NCBI RefSeq assembly: GCF_001543105.1 | Contig: NZ_CP014159.1 | Coordinates: 1,302,001-1,366,000, forward strand | Reading direction: 5' to 3' | Origin: Aerococcus christensenii | Lineage (GTDB): Bacteria > Bacillota > Bacilli > Lactobacillales > Aerococcaceae | Length of the DNA: 64,000 nt | Shown here: in pieces, positions 34,203 to 44,328 of the stretch | Layout of the letters: the number at the start of each line of letters is the position of its first letter | How positions within the stretch are numbered: position 1 is the stretch's first letter | Translations under genes and position numbers: made by a program | The notes under the pieces: model-generated | The model's input: only the letters and a program-made list of their open reading frames with translations | Told to the model about the DNA's origin: nothing | Databases searched by the model: none

Positions 34203-35611
34203 TTACAACAGATTTAGTCGTTTTAGGAGGAGGTCCAGCTGGTTATGTCGCAGCTATACAAGCTGCAAAATTAGGAAAAGAAGTCATTTTAGTTGAAGAA
34301 GATTTGATGGGGGGAACCTGCTTAAATAGGGGATGTATTCCTACAAAAGCCTTGCTTCAAAGTGCTTCAGTCAAACATGACATTGACCATGCAGACGAAT
34401 TTGGTTTCTCTTTGAAATCCGATTACGAAATTAACTTTGCGACTATTCAAGCAAGAAAAGAGAAGATTGTTTCCAATCTTCGCAACGGGGTTTCAGCTCT
34501 CATGAAGAAGAATAAAATTAAAGTCCTTCATGGGAAAGGCGCAGTCATGGGACCATCCATATTCTCACCTGTTTCAGGAACTGTAACGGTGACATATGAA
34601 GATCCTTCGAAAGAAGAAACTGTGATTGTTCCTAAGAATTTGATTATCGCCACAGGTTCTCGAGTAAAATCCCTTCCTAATTTAAAAATTGATGAAGAAA
34701 ACATTCTTAGTTCAACGGGAATGTTAGAAATTAGTGAACTTCCTAAGACAGTAGCTGTTATCGGAGGAGGAGTAATCGGCGTAGAATTTGCGTCTTTCCT
34801 CAATCGCATGGGAAGTAAAGTAACCGTCATTGAATATGCTGATCGTTTGGTCATTAATGAAAGTCCTTCGATTAGTCAAGAACTCAAACGTGCCTTTGAA
34901 GGTGATGGAATATGTGTAAAGACCTCCGCTAAAGTCCAAAAAGCAGAAGTTGTTAATGGCGGGGTTGCAGTAAGCGTTGAAGGAGAAGCAAAACCTGAAA
35001 TCTTTGATAAAGTTTTAGTAGCGGTAGGACGTGAACCGAATATTGATAATATCGGTTTGATAAATACTTCTATCAAGTTTGATAAGAAGGGAATTCAAGT
35101 CAATAAACACTATCAAACCGCTGAAAGTCACATTTATGCGATCGGAGATGCTATTCCTACTCTCCAATTGGCACATGTCGGAATGGCTGAAGGAAAGATC
35201 GCGGTAGAGCACTTGGTTAATAACTGTCAAGACACTCTAGATTATGTTTCTATGCCAAGATGTACCTATACTTCACCAGAAATAGCAAGTGTAGGGTATA
35301 CCCAAGCCGATATTCCAGAAGGCATGAAGGTCAAAGTGGGTAAATTCCCATTCACCAGCAATGGTAAGGGGATGATCGCAGGTGCCAAAGGTGGCTTTGT
35401 GGAAGTTCTCAGAAATGAAGAAAATGATGACTTACTAGGAATTAGCATTATTGGACCTCATGCAACAGAAATGATCAGTGAAGGTTCATTGGCAAGATAC
35501 GTCAATGCCTCCGCTCATGAATTAGGAGAAGTTGTTCATCCGCATCCAACGCTCAGTGAAGCGATTCAAGAAGCGGCCTTAGATTCTTACAAAATGGCAA
35601 TACATAAATAA
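34199..35611 (+). CDS. bkdD: Dihydrolipoamide dehydrogenase, E3 of the branched-chain complex
   Basis: A 470-residue flavoprotein that reoxidises the lipoyl groups of E2 with NAD. The FAD site is VVLGGGPAGYVAA (7-19), the redox disulfide C41/C46 is in GGTCLNRGCIPTK, the NAD site is VIGGGVIGVEFAS, and the C-terminal HPHPTLSEA carries the catalytic histidine. Overlap with buk and its place before E1 show that it serves the branched-chain keto acid dehydrogenase here. Confidence 0.95.
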   Translation: MITTDLVVLGGGPAGYVAAIQAAKLGKEVILVEEDLMGGTCLNRGCIPTKALLQSASVKHDIDHADEFGFSLKSDYEINFATIQARKEKIVSNLRNGVSALMKKNKIKVLHGKGAVMGPSIFSPVSGTVTVTYEDPSKEETVIVPKNLIIATGSRVKSLPNLKIDEENILSSTGMLEISELPKTVAVIGGGVIGVEFASFLNRMGSKVTVIEYADRLVINESPSISQELKRAFEGDGICVKTSAKVQKAEVVNGGVAVSVEGEAKPEIFDKVLVAVGREPNIDNIGLINTSIKFDKKGIQVNKHYQTAESHIYAIGDAIPTLQLAHVGMAEGKIAVEHLVNNCQDTLDYVSMPRCTYTSPEIASVGYTQADIPEGMKVKVGKFPFTSNGKGMIAGAKGGFVEVLRNEENDDLLGISIIGPHATEMISEGSLARYVNASAHELGEVVHPHPTLSEAIQEAALDSYKMAIHK

Positions 35612-35633
35612 AAAAGAAAGTGAGTGACGGAAA

Positions 35634-36620
35634 ATGGAAAAGTTAAAAACATCTGGTTTATCACGAGAAGAGATTATCGAAGCTTTTCGATTGGTTCTTG
35701 AAACGAGAATTGTCGATGATCGTTATTGGCAATTAACTCGTATCGGGAAAACTTCCTTTAACATTTCAGGGAAGGGGCATGAAGTAGGTCAAGTAGCTAT
35801 GGGATTAGCATTTGATCCTAAGAAAGACTACTTTAACCCTTACTATCGTGATTTAGGAGCAGTGCTTGCTTGGGGGATGACACCAAAAGACTGCTTAATG
35901 GCAACATTTGCTAAAGATGCAGATCCTAACTCTCATGGACGTCAAATGCCTAACCACTATGGGTCAAAGGAACACAATATTGTGAGTCATTCTTCCCCAG
36001 TAAGTACCCAATATCCTCTAGCAAGTGGGATGGCTTTAGCTGCCAAATTAAATAAAGAAGACAGCTTAGTATTAGTAGTCACAGGGGACGGTTCTTTCGG
36101 ACAAGGAGAATGTGCAGAAGCAATGAACATTGCTGGGGTTATGAAATTACCAGTAATCTTCGTTGTAGAAAACAACGGATATGCCATTTCTGTTCCAAAT
36201 AAAGGAGAATATTCTTCTGAAACCTTAGCTATTCGTGGTGAAGCTTATGGCTTCCCTGGAGTTCGTGTAGATGGTTGTGACTTTGCAGCGACCTACCTTG
36301 CCTTCAAGAAAGCGGTTGAATATGGACGTTCTGGTAAAGGTCCTTACTTAATTGAAATGATGGTAGAACGTATGACTAGCCACTCCAGTGACGATGATCA
36401 AACCGTATACCGTTCAAAAGAAGAATTAGCTGAAGTAGAAGCCGATGACCCTGTTGAAAAGATGTGTAAGCAAATGATTGACGAAGGGTATCTCACAGCT
36501 GAAGAAATTGAAAAGATGAAAGAAGAGATTCGTGCTCTTGTCAATAAAGCGACAGATGAAGCGGAAGCAATGCCTGACCCTACACCAGAATCACTTTATG
36601 AACAAGTTTATGCAGACTAA
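35634..36620 (+). CDS. bkdA: Branched-chain alpha-keto acid dehydrogenase E1 alpha
   Basis: A 328-residue thiamine-diphosphate enzyme subunit that decarboxylates keto acids of leucine, isoleucine and valine. The ThDP signature runs from GDGSFGQGECAEAMN to VENNGYAIS. The regulatory-loop region YRSKEEL is also recognisable. It starts after AAGTGAGTGACGGA and is followed by E1 beta 30 bases later. Substrate choice is inferred from the ptb-buk company rather than from residues; a pyruvate dehydrogenase is less likely in this setting. Confidence 0.93.
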   Translation: MEKLKTSGLSREEIIEAFRLVLETRIVDDRYWQLTRIGKTSFNISGKGHEVGQVAMGLAFDPKKDYFNPYYRDLGAVLAWGMTPKDCLMATFAKDADPNSHGRQMPNHYGSKEHNIVSHSSPVSTQYPLASGMALAAKLNKEDSLVLVVTGDGSFGQGECAEAMNIAGVMKLPVIFVVENNGYAISVPNKGEYSSETLAIRGEAYGFPGVRVDGCDFAATYLAFKKAVEYGRSGKGPYLIEMMVERMTSHSSDDDQTVYRSKEELAEVEADDPVEKMCKQMIDEGYLTAEEIEKMKEEIRALVNKATDEAEAMPDPTPESLYEQVYAD

Positions 36621-36650
36621 ACAGCCAATTGAAGGAGAGGATGATTAATT

Positions 36651-37640
36651 ATGACAGAGATGACTTATTTACAAGCCATTAATCGCGGTATTGATGAGGA
36701 AATGGCACGCGATGACAAAGTGGTCATTTTCGGTGAAGACGTTGGTGGCGTTAAAGGTGGGGTTTTCGGGATCAGTAAAGGATTAGCTGAAAAATATGGC
36801 GATGACCGCTGCTTTAATAGTCCGTTAACAGAAATCGCTATCGGAGGATTGGCTGTTGGTTTAGGTTTACGTGGTTATCGTGCAATTGGTGAATTCCAAT
36901 TTGCGGACTATATTTTACCTGCTGTTAACCAGATTTGTTCAGAAGCTGCACGTATGCGTTATCGGACAAAAGGAGACTGGACCACTCCAATTGTTTTCCG
37001 TGCTCCTTATGGTGGTGGGGTTCGTGGTGGATTCTATCACTCCCAATCATCAGAAAAAGTCTTTGCAGGACAACCAGGTCTTCGCGTTGTAACACCATCT
37101 ACAGTTTATGATGCCAAAGGTATGATTAAATCAGCTATTCGGTCAGATGACCCAGTATTGTTCTATGAGCACAAGCGCCTCTATCGGTTACTCAAGGAAG
37201 ATATTCCTGAAGAAGAATACACTGTTCCAATTGACAAAGCAAATGTTGTTCGTGAAGGGGATGACATGACGGTTATCGGCTATGGCTTAGTTCTTCATCA
37301 CGCTCTTAAAGCTGCAGAACGTTTAGCTGAAGAAGATGGTATTGAAACAGAAGTCGTAGACGTTCGTTCCCTTTACCCACTTGACCGAGAAACTTTAGTT
37401 AATGCTGCAAAGAAGACAGGAAAAGTTCTCTTAATCAGTGAAGACAACGAAGAAGGTGCTGTTATCAATGATATCGCAGCTATCATCGCTGAAGAAGCCT
37501 TGTTCGATTTAGATGCTCCAATTAAACGTTTAGCAGGTCCAAATGTGCCAGCAATGGGTTATGCAATTAATCTTGAACGTGAATTCTTAGTAAATGAAGA
37601 ACGCGTTTATGACGCAATGAAAGAATTATCAGAATTCTAG
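36651..37640 (+). CDS. bkdB: Branched-chain alpha-keto acid dehydrogenase E1 beta
   Basis: A 329-residue partner of E1 alpha that completes the thiamine-diphosphate site. Signs are VIFGEDVGGVKGGVFG, FNSPLTEIAIGGLAVGLGL and the later RAPYGGGVRGGFYHSQS. The HSQS stretch and the C-terminal transketolase-type domain (VIGYGLVLHHALKAA) are in place. GAAGGAGAGG precedes the ATG. The gap of ten bases to E2 indicates one transcript. Confidence 0.94.
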   Translation: MTEMTYLQAINRGIDEEMARDDKVVIFGEDVGGVKGGVFGISKGLAEKYGDDRCFNSPLTEIAIGGLAVGLGLRGYRAIGEFQFADYILPAVNQICSEAARMRYRTKGDWTTPIVFRAPYGGGVRGGFYHSQSSEKVFAGQPGLRVVTPSTVYDAKGMIKSAIRSDDPVLFYEHKRLYRLLKEDIPEEEYTVPIDKANVVREGDDMTVIGYGLVLHHALKAAERLAEEDGIETEVVDVRSLYPLDRETLVNAAKKTGKVLLISEDNEEGAVINDIAAIIAEEALFDLDAPIKRLAGPNVPAMGYAINLEREFLVNEERVYDAMKELSEF

Positions 37641-37653
37641 AAGGAGGAATATG

Positions 37654-39102
37654 ATGGCCATAAAAGAGATCATTATGCCAGCTTTGGGGGAAAGCGTCCA
37701 CGAAGCAACGATTACCTATTGGAAAGTTAAACCTGGCCAATCGATTGAAAAATACGATGTTTTAGCAGAGGTTATGTCCGATAAGGTAACAACTGAAATT
37801 CCTTCAGAATATAGCGGAACGATTACAGAACTGTTGGTAAAAGAAGATGAAGAAGTAGCCATTGGTACACCTATTTTGAAGATTGATGTAGGTGGAGATG
37901 CAGCTCCTGAGCCTGAAGATAAGGCCGCAGCTCCAAAACCAGCAGCTGAACCAGCTAAAGCGGCAGAAAAACCTAAGAAACCAGCATCTACAAATACCAC
38001 TTATTCACCATCTGTTGTTAAGTTAGCGAGTGAAAAAGGGGTAGATTTGAAAGAAGTTGTTGGAACAGGTTCAGGTGGACGAATCACCAAGAAAGATGTT
38101 CTTGCTTATGCAGAAAAAGCAAAAGCAGCCTCTGCTCCTGCGGCAACTTCAGCAGGAAAAGCACCAGCAAATGAGGGTGGCGGACGCTTCTCACCAGCTG
38201 TGGTGAAATTAGCAAATGAACGTGGCATTGACCTCAATCAGGTCCAAGGAACTGGATCTCATGGTCGGATTACCCGTCAAGATGTTCTGAATTTCCAACC
38301 TGGAGCTGTTCAAGAAGTGGCTCCAGCTGCTACAAGTGCCCCTGCTGCACCAGTGGCTGATCAACCTGCTCCAGCCGCTTGTCAATCACAAGTTTGTGGA
38401 AATGATGAAGTAGTTACTCCAAGTCCTATTCGGAAGGCTATTGCAAAACATATGGTAGAAAGCTATACGCAGATTCCGCATGCTTGGTTACGTGTAGAAG
38501 TTGATGTAACGAATATCGTTCGTCTCCGTAAAGCAGAAAAAGATAAATATAAAGCAACAGAAGGCTGTTCCTTAACTTACTTACCGTTCTTTATTAAAGC
38601 GGTAACGCAATCCCTCAAGAAACATCCAAGCTTCAATGCATCTTGGCAAGCAGATAATACAGTGGTTTACCACAAAGATATTAATATATCGATTGCGGTT
38701 GCGAATGGAGATACTTTATATGTTCCTGTTATTCATCAAGCCGATAACTTCTCGATTAGTGGGTTAGCGAAAGAAATTGCTCGCTTATCTACAGCAGTTC
38801 GCGAAGGAAAAGCAAGCGGCGCTGATATGAAGGGCGGTACCTTCACAGTGAATAATACTGGTAGCTTTGGGTCGACAGCTTCTATGGGAATTATTAATGC
38901 GCCTCAAGTAGCGATTCTACAAGTAGAAAGCATTAGAAAGCAAATGATTCCAACTAAAGATGGCGGATTTAAAGTAGCAGATATGGTGAACTTATGTTTA
39001 TCCATTGATCACCGCTTATTAGATGGTTTAGCTGCAGGTCAGTTCTTATCTGATATTAAAGCTAGCTTAGCTGCTTTTGATAGCCCTACAGATATTTATT
39101 AA
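37654..39102 (+). CDS. bkdC: Dihydrolipoamide acyltransferase E2 with two subunit-binding domains
   Basis: A 482-residue E2 core (the ATG at 37654 is better spaced from AAGGAGGA than that at 37651; positions below count from 37651). The lipoyl domain carries the lipoylated lysine K45 in SDKV. After an alanine/proline linker come two subunit-binding modules of the same design: YSPSVVKLASEKGVDL through GRITKKDV (118-150) and FSPAVVKLANERGIDL through GRITRQDV (180-212). Most E2 chains have one. The catalytic domain ends with DHRLLDG (453-459), H454 being the active histidine. Alanine/proline-rich linkers join the parts. Confidence 0.94.
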   Translation: MAIKEIIMPALGESVHEATITYWKVKPGQSIEKYDVLAEVMSDKVTTEIPSEYSGTITELLVKEDEEVAIGTPILKIDVGGDAAPEPEDKAAAPKPAAEPAKAAEKPKKPASTNTTYSPSVVKLASEKGVDLKEVVGTGSGGRITKKDVLAYAEKAKAASAPAATSAGKAPANEGGGRFSPAVVKLANERGIDLNQVQGTGSHGRITRQDVLNFQPGAVQEVAPAATSAPAAPVADQPAPAACQSQVCGNDEVVTPSPIRKAIAKHMVESYTQIPHAWLRVEVDVTNIVRLRKAEKDKYKATEGCSLTYLPFFIKAVTQSLKKHPSFNASWQADNTVVYHKDINISIAVANGDTLYVPVIHQADNFSISGLAKEIARLSTAVREGKASGADMKGGTFTVNNTGSFGSTASMGIINAPQVAILQVESIRKQMIPTKDGGFKVADMVNLCLSIDHRLLDGLAAGQFLSDIKASLAAFDSPTDIY

Positions 39103-39177
39103 AATGATATAACGTAAAATATAGAGAAAGTCATTTCTCCAGTGACTGGAGAGGAAACTTCTATATGTAATTAAAAA

Positions 39178-39227
39178 AATCTCGCTTTTCCCACATTAAG
39201 AGTGGAAGAGCGAGATTTTCTTATTTT
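39178..39227 (+). terminator. Terminator between bkdC and the uracil permease remnant
   Basis: AATCTCGCTTTTCCCAC pairs with GTGGAAGAGCGAGATT with one bulge, flanked by A on the left and T on the right. It can serve both converging units. Confidence 0.85.
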
Positions 39228-39241
39228 GAAAATTTTTTTAA

Positions 39242-40406
39242 TTAGTCATTTGCGGTTTCTGGTAATAGGAGATTAAGTAAGATACCAGCAATAGCACTTA
39301 AGGCTGTACCTGATATCGTGAGAATATTGGAGAATTCTAAGATAGCTCCGCCTAAACCAAGAACTAGAATTGCAGAAGCGATGATGAGGTTTCGAACATC
39401 TTTGAAGTCTGTTTTTGCTTCGATTAAGACTTTTAAGCCATTAGAAGCGATGGTCTCGTATAGTAAGATAGACATTCCTCCTAAAGCGGCTGTAGGAATA
39501 GTTGAAATCAGTGCGGTGAATTTCCCTAAGAAGGAAATGGTGATGGCAATGACAGCAGCGTGCTGGATAACGCTAGTAGAAGCGACCCGTGTCATCCCAA
39601 CAACCCCTGTATTTTCGCCGTAAGTTGTTTCTGAAGGACCACCCAAGAGAGCGGATACACAAATCGCTAATCCGTCCCCAAGGAGTGTTTTATTCAAACC
39701 TGGGTCTTTTAAGAATTGACGCCCACAGATTTCGGAAAGAACGGTATGGTCTCCGATATGTTCGGATAAGGTAACGATGGCTACCGGAATAATGGCGAGA
39801 GCTTCTGGACCGAAGTAAAGTCTGAAAGAATCAAAGTAAGAAGTGTTGAATGATAAGATGAAATGTGGAATTTCAAACCAAGCTGCTTCTTTAATAGGAG
39901 TGAAGTCGACCAATCCCATAAAGGCTGTAAGAATATAACCGGAGATCAAGGCAATCAAAAAAGGAATGACCCGAACAAATCCCTTGCCTCGTACATTAAC
40001 CAAGGCACAGACGATAAAAGTGAAGATGGCTACGATCATAGTTTGTAAGTTCCCATTTGGGACAAAGCCAGCGTTGGTTACAGCACTTCTTGCTAAGGAA
40101 AGCCCGATAACAACAATGAGTGGCCCAATGACGACTGGGGGGAGTAGTCGATCTACCCATTTGTTCCATAGCGATTTTCATTGCTCCAATAAAAGCGAAA
40201 GAAGATCCAAGATAGACAGGAACCTTTCCTTTGATGAAGAAAGTATAGATTAAGGTTCCTAAGCCACTACACATTAAAGTGACGGAAACTGGCATCCCTA
40301 AAGTTAAAGGAACTAAGATAGTTGCACCAAACATGGCAAAGACGTGTTGGAAACTTAAAAATAAGCCTTCGATACGTGGGGGCTTTTGATCAATATCGTA
40401 GCGCAT
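39242..40406 (-). pseudogene. pyrP: Uracil permease, disrupted by an internal out-of-frame deletion
   Basis: The N-terminal part (from 40406) gives 84 good residues of a UraA/PyrP-type permease, ending SSFAFIGAMKIAMEQMG, then runs into nonsense. The other frame resumes at once with VDRLLPPVVIGPLIVVIGLS and continues to the normal C-terminus at 39242. Homologues have roughly 30 more residues (GGxxxA... membrane segment) between these points, so a deletion of about 90 bases, not a multiple of three, is likely, perhaps between short TGGG repeats near 40155. Function should be lost. Its PyrR-type leader is still intact. Confidence 0.85.
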
Positions 40407-40459
40407 AGTCAGACGGTTAGTATGTAATTCAATAGAACATTCTCCTTATTTGTGGGCGC

Positions 40460-40553
40460 AAAAAAAGCCCTTAATAGTGTGGTTAAGGACTTATATGACG
40501 ACTTGATAAAATACGCATGTCTTTTCTCTTCTCACGGGCAGAGATTAAAAGAC
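40460..40553 (-). promoter_or_regulatory. PyrR-type attenuator upstream of pyrP
   Basis: On the minus strand, a hairpin at 40553-40519 (GTCTTTTAATCTC / GAGAAAAGAC arms) holds CCCGTGAG, matching the CCNGNGAG core bound by PyrR. It aligns with the pyrB leader at 50350, with TTTTAAT before and AAAAG after in both. A terminator, AGTCCTTAA/TTAAGGGCT then seven T, follows at 40491-40460. Confidence 0.75.
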
Positions 40554-40566
40554 CTAAACTCCTAAT

Positions 40567-40595
40567 AGTCTAAGGGTTAATTTCTAAAAAGTCAA
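40567..40595 (-). promoter_or_regulatory. Promoter of the pyrP leader
   Basis: On the minus strand TTGACT and TAGACT are 17 bases apart, just upstream of the PyrR-type leader. Confidence 0.65.
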
Positions 40596-40747
40596 TGTTG
40601 AAATAAAAAATAGCAGTAAAGAATGCTTAGTAGAAGCGAATGTAATAAAATATAACAAAGCAAATGCGACATAGCTTTGAATGTCATAAAATAACACCTT
40701 ATTAGTATAGGGTGTTATAAAAAGTGACATAAATGTACTCCCAACTC

Positions 40748-40776
40748 TTGCTTTCTTTATAAATCCATGATAAAAT
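40748..40776 (+). promoter_or_regulatory. Promoter of the first amino-acid ABC operon
   Basis: TTGCTT and TAAAAT are 17 bases apart, about 35 bases before the start at 40812. A hairpin ATAACACC/GGGTGTTAT at 40690-40714 lies just upstream and may insulate it from the divergent pyrP leader. Confidence 0.6.
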
Positions 40777-40811
40777 AGTCTCAAAATTATTACAAAAGGG
40801 GACTGATTACT

Positions 40812-42248
40812 ATGAAAAAAAAGAAAAAGCTACATGGCTTGTTAAAATATCTAACAATAGCTATTCTTGTTTGGTTAGGTTGTATAAGCTGTAATCAGGA
40901 GCAGGCTCATGCTGCAGAAAAGACTTATATTATAGCAACAGATACGACTTTTGCACCCTTCGAATTTGAAAGTCAAGAGGGTAAATTTGTGGGGATTGAT
41001 GTAGAGCTTTTAGAGGCAATTGCTAAAGAAGAAGGTTTTGATTACCAATTAAAACGGTTAGGATTTAACGCCGCTGTTCAAGCCTTGGAATCTGGACAAG
41101 CAGATGCTGTGATGGCTGGGATGTCTATTACTAATGAAAGAAAATCTTCTTTTGATTTTACAGACCCTTACTTTGATTCTGCTGTTATTTTTGGAGCAAA
41201 GAAGGGATCTTCTATCCATAGTTTGGAGGACTTAAGAGGAAAGAAAATTGCTGTAAAGACAGGGACCTCTGGAGCTAAGCAAGCATCTAAGATGAAGGAT
41301 AAGTACGATTTAAAAATTACAACCTTTGAAGATTCCTCTAATATGTATGAAGATGTATTAAGTGGAAATAGTGATGCGGCTGTAGAAGATTATCCAGTAA
41401 TGGCCTATGCGATTAATACGGGGATGGAACTCCAATTAGTCGGAGATAAGATTCCAAACGGAGAATTAGGGGTGGCTGTTGGAAAGGGCAAGTCTCCTGA
41501 ATTCCTCGAAAAATTTAACCGTGGTTTGAAAAAACTTAAAGAAAATGGGCAATATGATGAAATTGTTAATCGCTACTTGAGTACGTCCAGTCAAGAAATT
41601 GATCATTCTTTATTGGGATTACTTCGTGGAAACTTTAAAAATATCGCAATGGGGTTATTTAACACCATTAAAATTACTGCCTTTGCCATTTTATTTGCTT
41701 TCCTTGTTGGGGTAGTGATTGCTATGATGGCAGTGAGCGATTCTGCAATTTTAGGTAGAGTGGCATCTGCTTACGTTCATTTGTTTAGAGGGTTACCTGT
41801 GATTGTGTTGGCTTTCTTCATTTATTTTGGTATTCCTCAACTCTGTGATATTAATTTATCTGCTAATATTGCCGGAATTATTACACTTACTCTCAATGCT
41901 TCGGCCTATATCTCTGAAATTATTCGAGGAGGAATTTTAGGTATTCCAGTGGGGCAATTCGAAGCTAGTCGGTCTTTAGGGTTAACGAAATCAATGACGA
42001 TGCGTAAAATTATTTTACCGCAAGCCTTTAAATTGATGATTCCAGCTTTTATTAATCAATTTGTGATAACTTTGAAAGATACTTCAATTTTATCTGTAAT
42101 TGGACTTGTAGAATTAACACAAACTGGTAAAATTATAATAGCACGCACTTATCAATCGGGTAAGATTTGGTTTATTGTTGGGGTTCTATACATTATTATT
42201 ATTACCCTATTAACCAAACTATCAAAGCATATCGAAAGGAGTCTATAA
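40812..42248 (+). CDS. Amino-acid ABC transporter, substrate-binding and permease fusion (GlnP-like)
   Basis: A 478-residue fusion as in lactococcal GlnP. Residues 1-35 form a signal peptide with LGC and SC near 24-27, so lipid attachment is possible. A family-3 binding domain follows ([20 protein letters not shown], then [20 protein letters not shown]), and from about 265 a permease domain ([57 protein letters not shown]). Glutamine or a related polar amino acid is the likely substrate by family. The ATPase gene follows after one base. Confidence 0.92.
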   Translation: MKKKKKLHGLLKYLTIAILVWLGCISCNQEQAHAAEKTYIIATDTTFAPFEFESQEGKFVGIDVELLEAIAKEEGFDYQLKRLGFNAAVQALESGQADAVMAGMSITNERKSSFDFTDPYFDSAVIFGAKKGSSIHSLEDLRGKKIAVKTGTSGAKQASKMKDKYDLKITTFEDSSNMYEDVLSGNSDAAVEDYPVMAYAINTGMELQLVGDKIPNGELGVAVGKGKSPEFLEKFNRGLKKLKENGQYDEIVNRYLSTSSQEIDHSLLGLLRGNFKNIAMGLFNTIKITAFAILFAFLVGVVIAMMAVSDSAILGRVASAYVHLFRGLPVIVLAFFIYFGIPQLCDINLSANIAGIITLTLNASAYISEIIRGGILGIPVGQFEASRSLGLTKSMTMRKIILPQAFKLMIPAFINQFVITLKDTSILSVIGLVELTQTGKIIIARTYQSGKIWFIVGVLYIIIITLLTKLSKHIERSL

Positions 42249-42249
42249 T

Positions 42250-42987
42250 ATGGCTGAAAAGAAAGTGATTATTCAAAACCTTAAAAAGAGTTTTGGAGAT
42301 AATGAAGTATTAAAAGATATTAACTTATCTATTTCAGAAGGTGAAGTGGTATGTATTATCGGACCTTCTGGATCAGGAAAATCTACTTTACTTCGCTGTA
42401 TCAACCGTTTGGAAACCATTGATGGTGGACAAGTTACGGTGGACGGATTTGATATGTCGGATCCAAAATTAGAAATTGATAAAGCACGCGAAAATATTGG
42501 AATGGTTTTCCAACAATTTAATCTTTTCCCACATAAAACGGTTAAAGAAAATATTACTTTAGCCCCAGTTGAACTTGGAAAGATGAGTCAAGAAGAAGCT
42601 GACAAAAAAGCTTTGTCTCTCTTAGCAGATGTTGGATTAGAAAGTAAGGCAGATGCTTACCCTAATTCTTTATCTGGTGGTCAAAAACAACGTGTGGCGA
42701 TTGCGCGTGCCTTAGCAATGGATCCGGACTTGATGTTATTCGATGAACCTACTTCTGCTTTAGACCCAGAAATGGTTGGGGACGTTCTAGAAGCCATGAA
42801 AGACCTCGCTAATAGAGGAATGACCATGGTGATTGTTACTCACGAAATGGGGTTTGCGAAACAAGTATCTGATCGAACCATTTTTATGGATGGCGGATAT
42901 ATCGTTGAAGAAGGAACGCCAGAGCAAATCTTTGAACATCCACAAAATGAACGGACAAAAGATTTCTTACAGAAAGTCCTTAAATAG
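42250..42987 (+). CDS. Amino-acid ABC transporter ATPase (GlnQ-like)
   Basis: A 245-residue ATPase that powers the preceding fused permease. Walker A is GPSGSGKST, the Q-loop [10 protein letters not shown], the signature [16 protein letters not shown], and Walker [15 protein letters not shown], followed by the switch histidine in VTHEMGFA. All match the polar amino-acid transport subfamily. It is the last gene of the two-gene operon, ending at a strong terminator. Confidence 0.95.
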   Translation: MAEKKVIIQNLKKSFGDNEVLKDINLSISEGEVVCIIGPSGSGKSTLLRCINRLETIDGGQVTVDGFDMSDPKLEIDKARENIGMVFQQFNLFPHKTVKENITLAPVELGKMSQEEADKKALSLLADVGLESKADAYPNSLSGGQKQRVAIARALAMDPDLMLFDEPTSALDPEMVGDVLEAMKDLANRGMTMVIVTHEMGFAKQVSDRTIFMDGGYIVEEGTPEQIFEHPQNERTKDFLQKVLK

Positions 42988-43003
42988 ATGCAGAAAAAGG
43001 TTA

Positions 43004-43042
43004 AAAAATCTCCTTTACTTTAGAAGTAAAGGAGATTTTTTT
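43004..43042 (+). terminator. Terminator after the glnPQ-like operon
   Basis: AAATCTCCTTTACTT pairs perfectly with AAGTAAAGGAGATTT around three bases, then T. Confidence 0.93.
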
Positions 43043-43272
43043 ATTTGTTTAAAGAAGTGAGAATAGGACTTAAGAAAAACATTACATTAAAAATATCTTT
43101 GACCTATTTTGGCACGTTCAAAGGACAGAATGAAAATAAAAAAAGGTTAAACAAAAATAATAATTTTCTCTTTTAAAAAATAATAGTTTTCTCTTTTAGT
43201 AGATAACCTAACAAGTTATAATAGAGGTGTTGTATGTTAGATGATTTTGAGAATTATTCAGGAGGAAGTTGC

Positions 43273-44301
43273 ATGATTTTAATTGAAATGAAACGAAACG
43301 GTGAATATGTTTACCGCCCTGGAATGGATATGGCTTTACAAGAGTATGTGCGTCAAAATATCTTTCTTGATGATGATATTATGATGCCTTACACGAGTTC
43401 CCCTCAAGTTCAAATGGGTCGGTATCAAAATGCTGTGAAAGAAGTTAATTTGGATGCTATGAAGGAGAAAGGCGTGCAACTCTGTCGTCGTGATACTGGT
43501 GGTGGAGCGATTTACCTAGACCGTGGGAATACAAGTTTCTGTTACTTGATCAATGATCGTTCAAATAATACAGATTTGAATTTCCAAAAATTGTACGAAC
43601 CCGTGGTTGAAGTTTTACATGATTTAGGGGCAAAAGATGTTGAGTTCTCCGGACGTAACGATTTGAAAATTGGCAACAAAAAAATCTCAGGAGCTGCCAT
43701 GAGTTTAGATCCTACTCGTTTCTATGCAGGCTACTCATTAATGTTAGATGTTGATTTTGATACCTTAACGACTGTTTTAACCCCAAACCGTAAGAAAATT
43801 GAAGCTAAAGGTGTAGATTCTGTTCGTCAACACGTAGATAGCATTCGTCATCACTTAGCTCCAGAATATCAAAACCTTACACCTAAGGAATTCCATGACC
43901 TTGTTGCTTGTCGTCTATTGAAAGTAGACCGGTTAGAAGATGCTAAACAATATGTTTTAACAGACGAAGACTGGGCAGCTATTGATAAACGTTGTGAAGA
44001 AAAATGGTTTAATTGGAACTGGGTTTATGGAGAATCTCCGGAATATCAATATACTCGGAATGCACGTTTAGAAGGTATTGGGACCTTTGAATTACACTTG
44101 ACAGTAGATAAAAGTCGAATTTCAGAAATTAAGATTTATGGAGATTTCTTTGGATCAGAACCTATTCAAGATGTTGAAAAAGTCTTGTTAGGTGTTCCTG
44201 CTGAAAAAGAAGCCATTGTCAACGTTTTGAAAGATATGGATCTCAAACCTTACTTCAATGCTCAAATTCATGAAGAATTAGCAGACATTATATTAAGCTA
44301 A
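43273..44301 (+). CDS. lplA: Lipoate-protein ligase A
   Basis: A 342-residue ligase that activates free lipoate with ATP and attaches it to the lysine of lipoyl domains. The signature RRDTGGGAIYLDRGNTSFCY is near residues 73-92, the lysine-containing NDLKIGNKKISGAA binds lipoyl-AMP, and a C-terminal accessory domain is present. The ATG at 43273 has GGAGGAAG at the right spacing; the open frame reaches 43234. A TATAAT is at 43218-43223. It is a separate transcription unit 4 kb after bkdC, whose E2 needs lipoate. Confidence 0.93.
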   Translation: MILIEMKRNGEYVYRPGMDMALQEYVRQNIFLDDDIMMPYTSSPQVQMGRYQNAVKEVNLDAMKEKGVQLCRRDTGGGAIYLDRGNTSFCYLINDRSNNTDLNFQKLYEPVVEVLHDLGAKDVEFSGRNDLKIGNKKISGAAMSLDPTRFYAGYSLMLDVDFDTLTTVLTPNRKKIEAKGVDSVRQHVDSIRHHLAPEYQNLTPKEFHDLVACRLLKVDRLEDAKQYVLTDEDWAAIDKRCEEKWFNWNWVYGESPEYQYTRNARLEGIGTFELHLTVDKSRISEIKIYGDFFGSEPIQDVEKVLLGVPAEKEAIVNVLKDMDLKPYFNAQIHEELADIILS

Positions 44302-44328
44302 AACAAAAAAGAGGATTTTCTCTTGGAG

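Noticed and set aside
40407..40811. Purine riboswitch before the permease
   Set aside because: The conserved purine-aptamer loops are absent, while the PyrR hairpin core and terminator are present.
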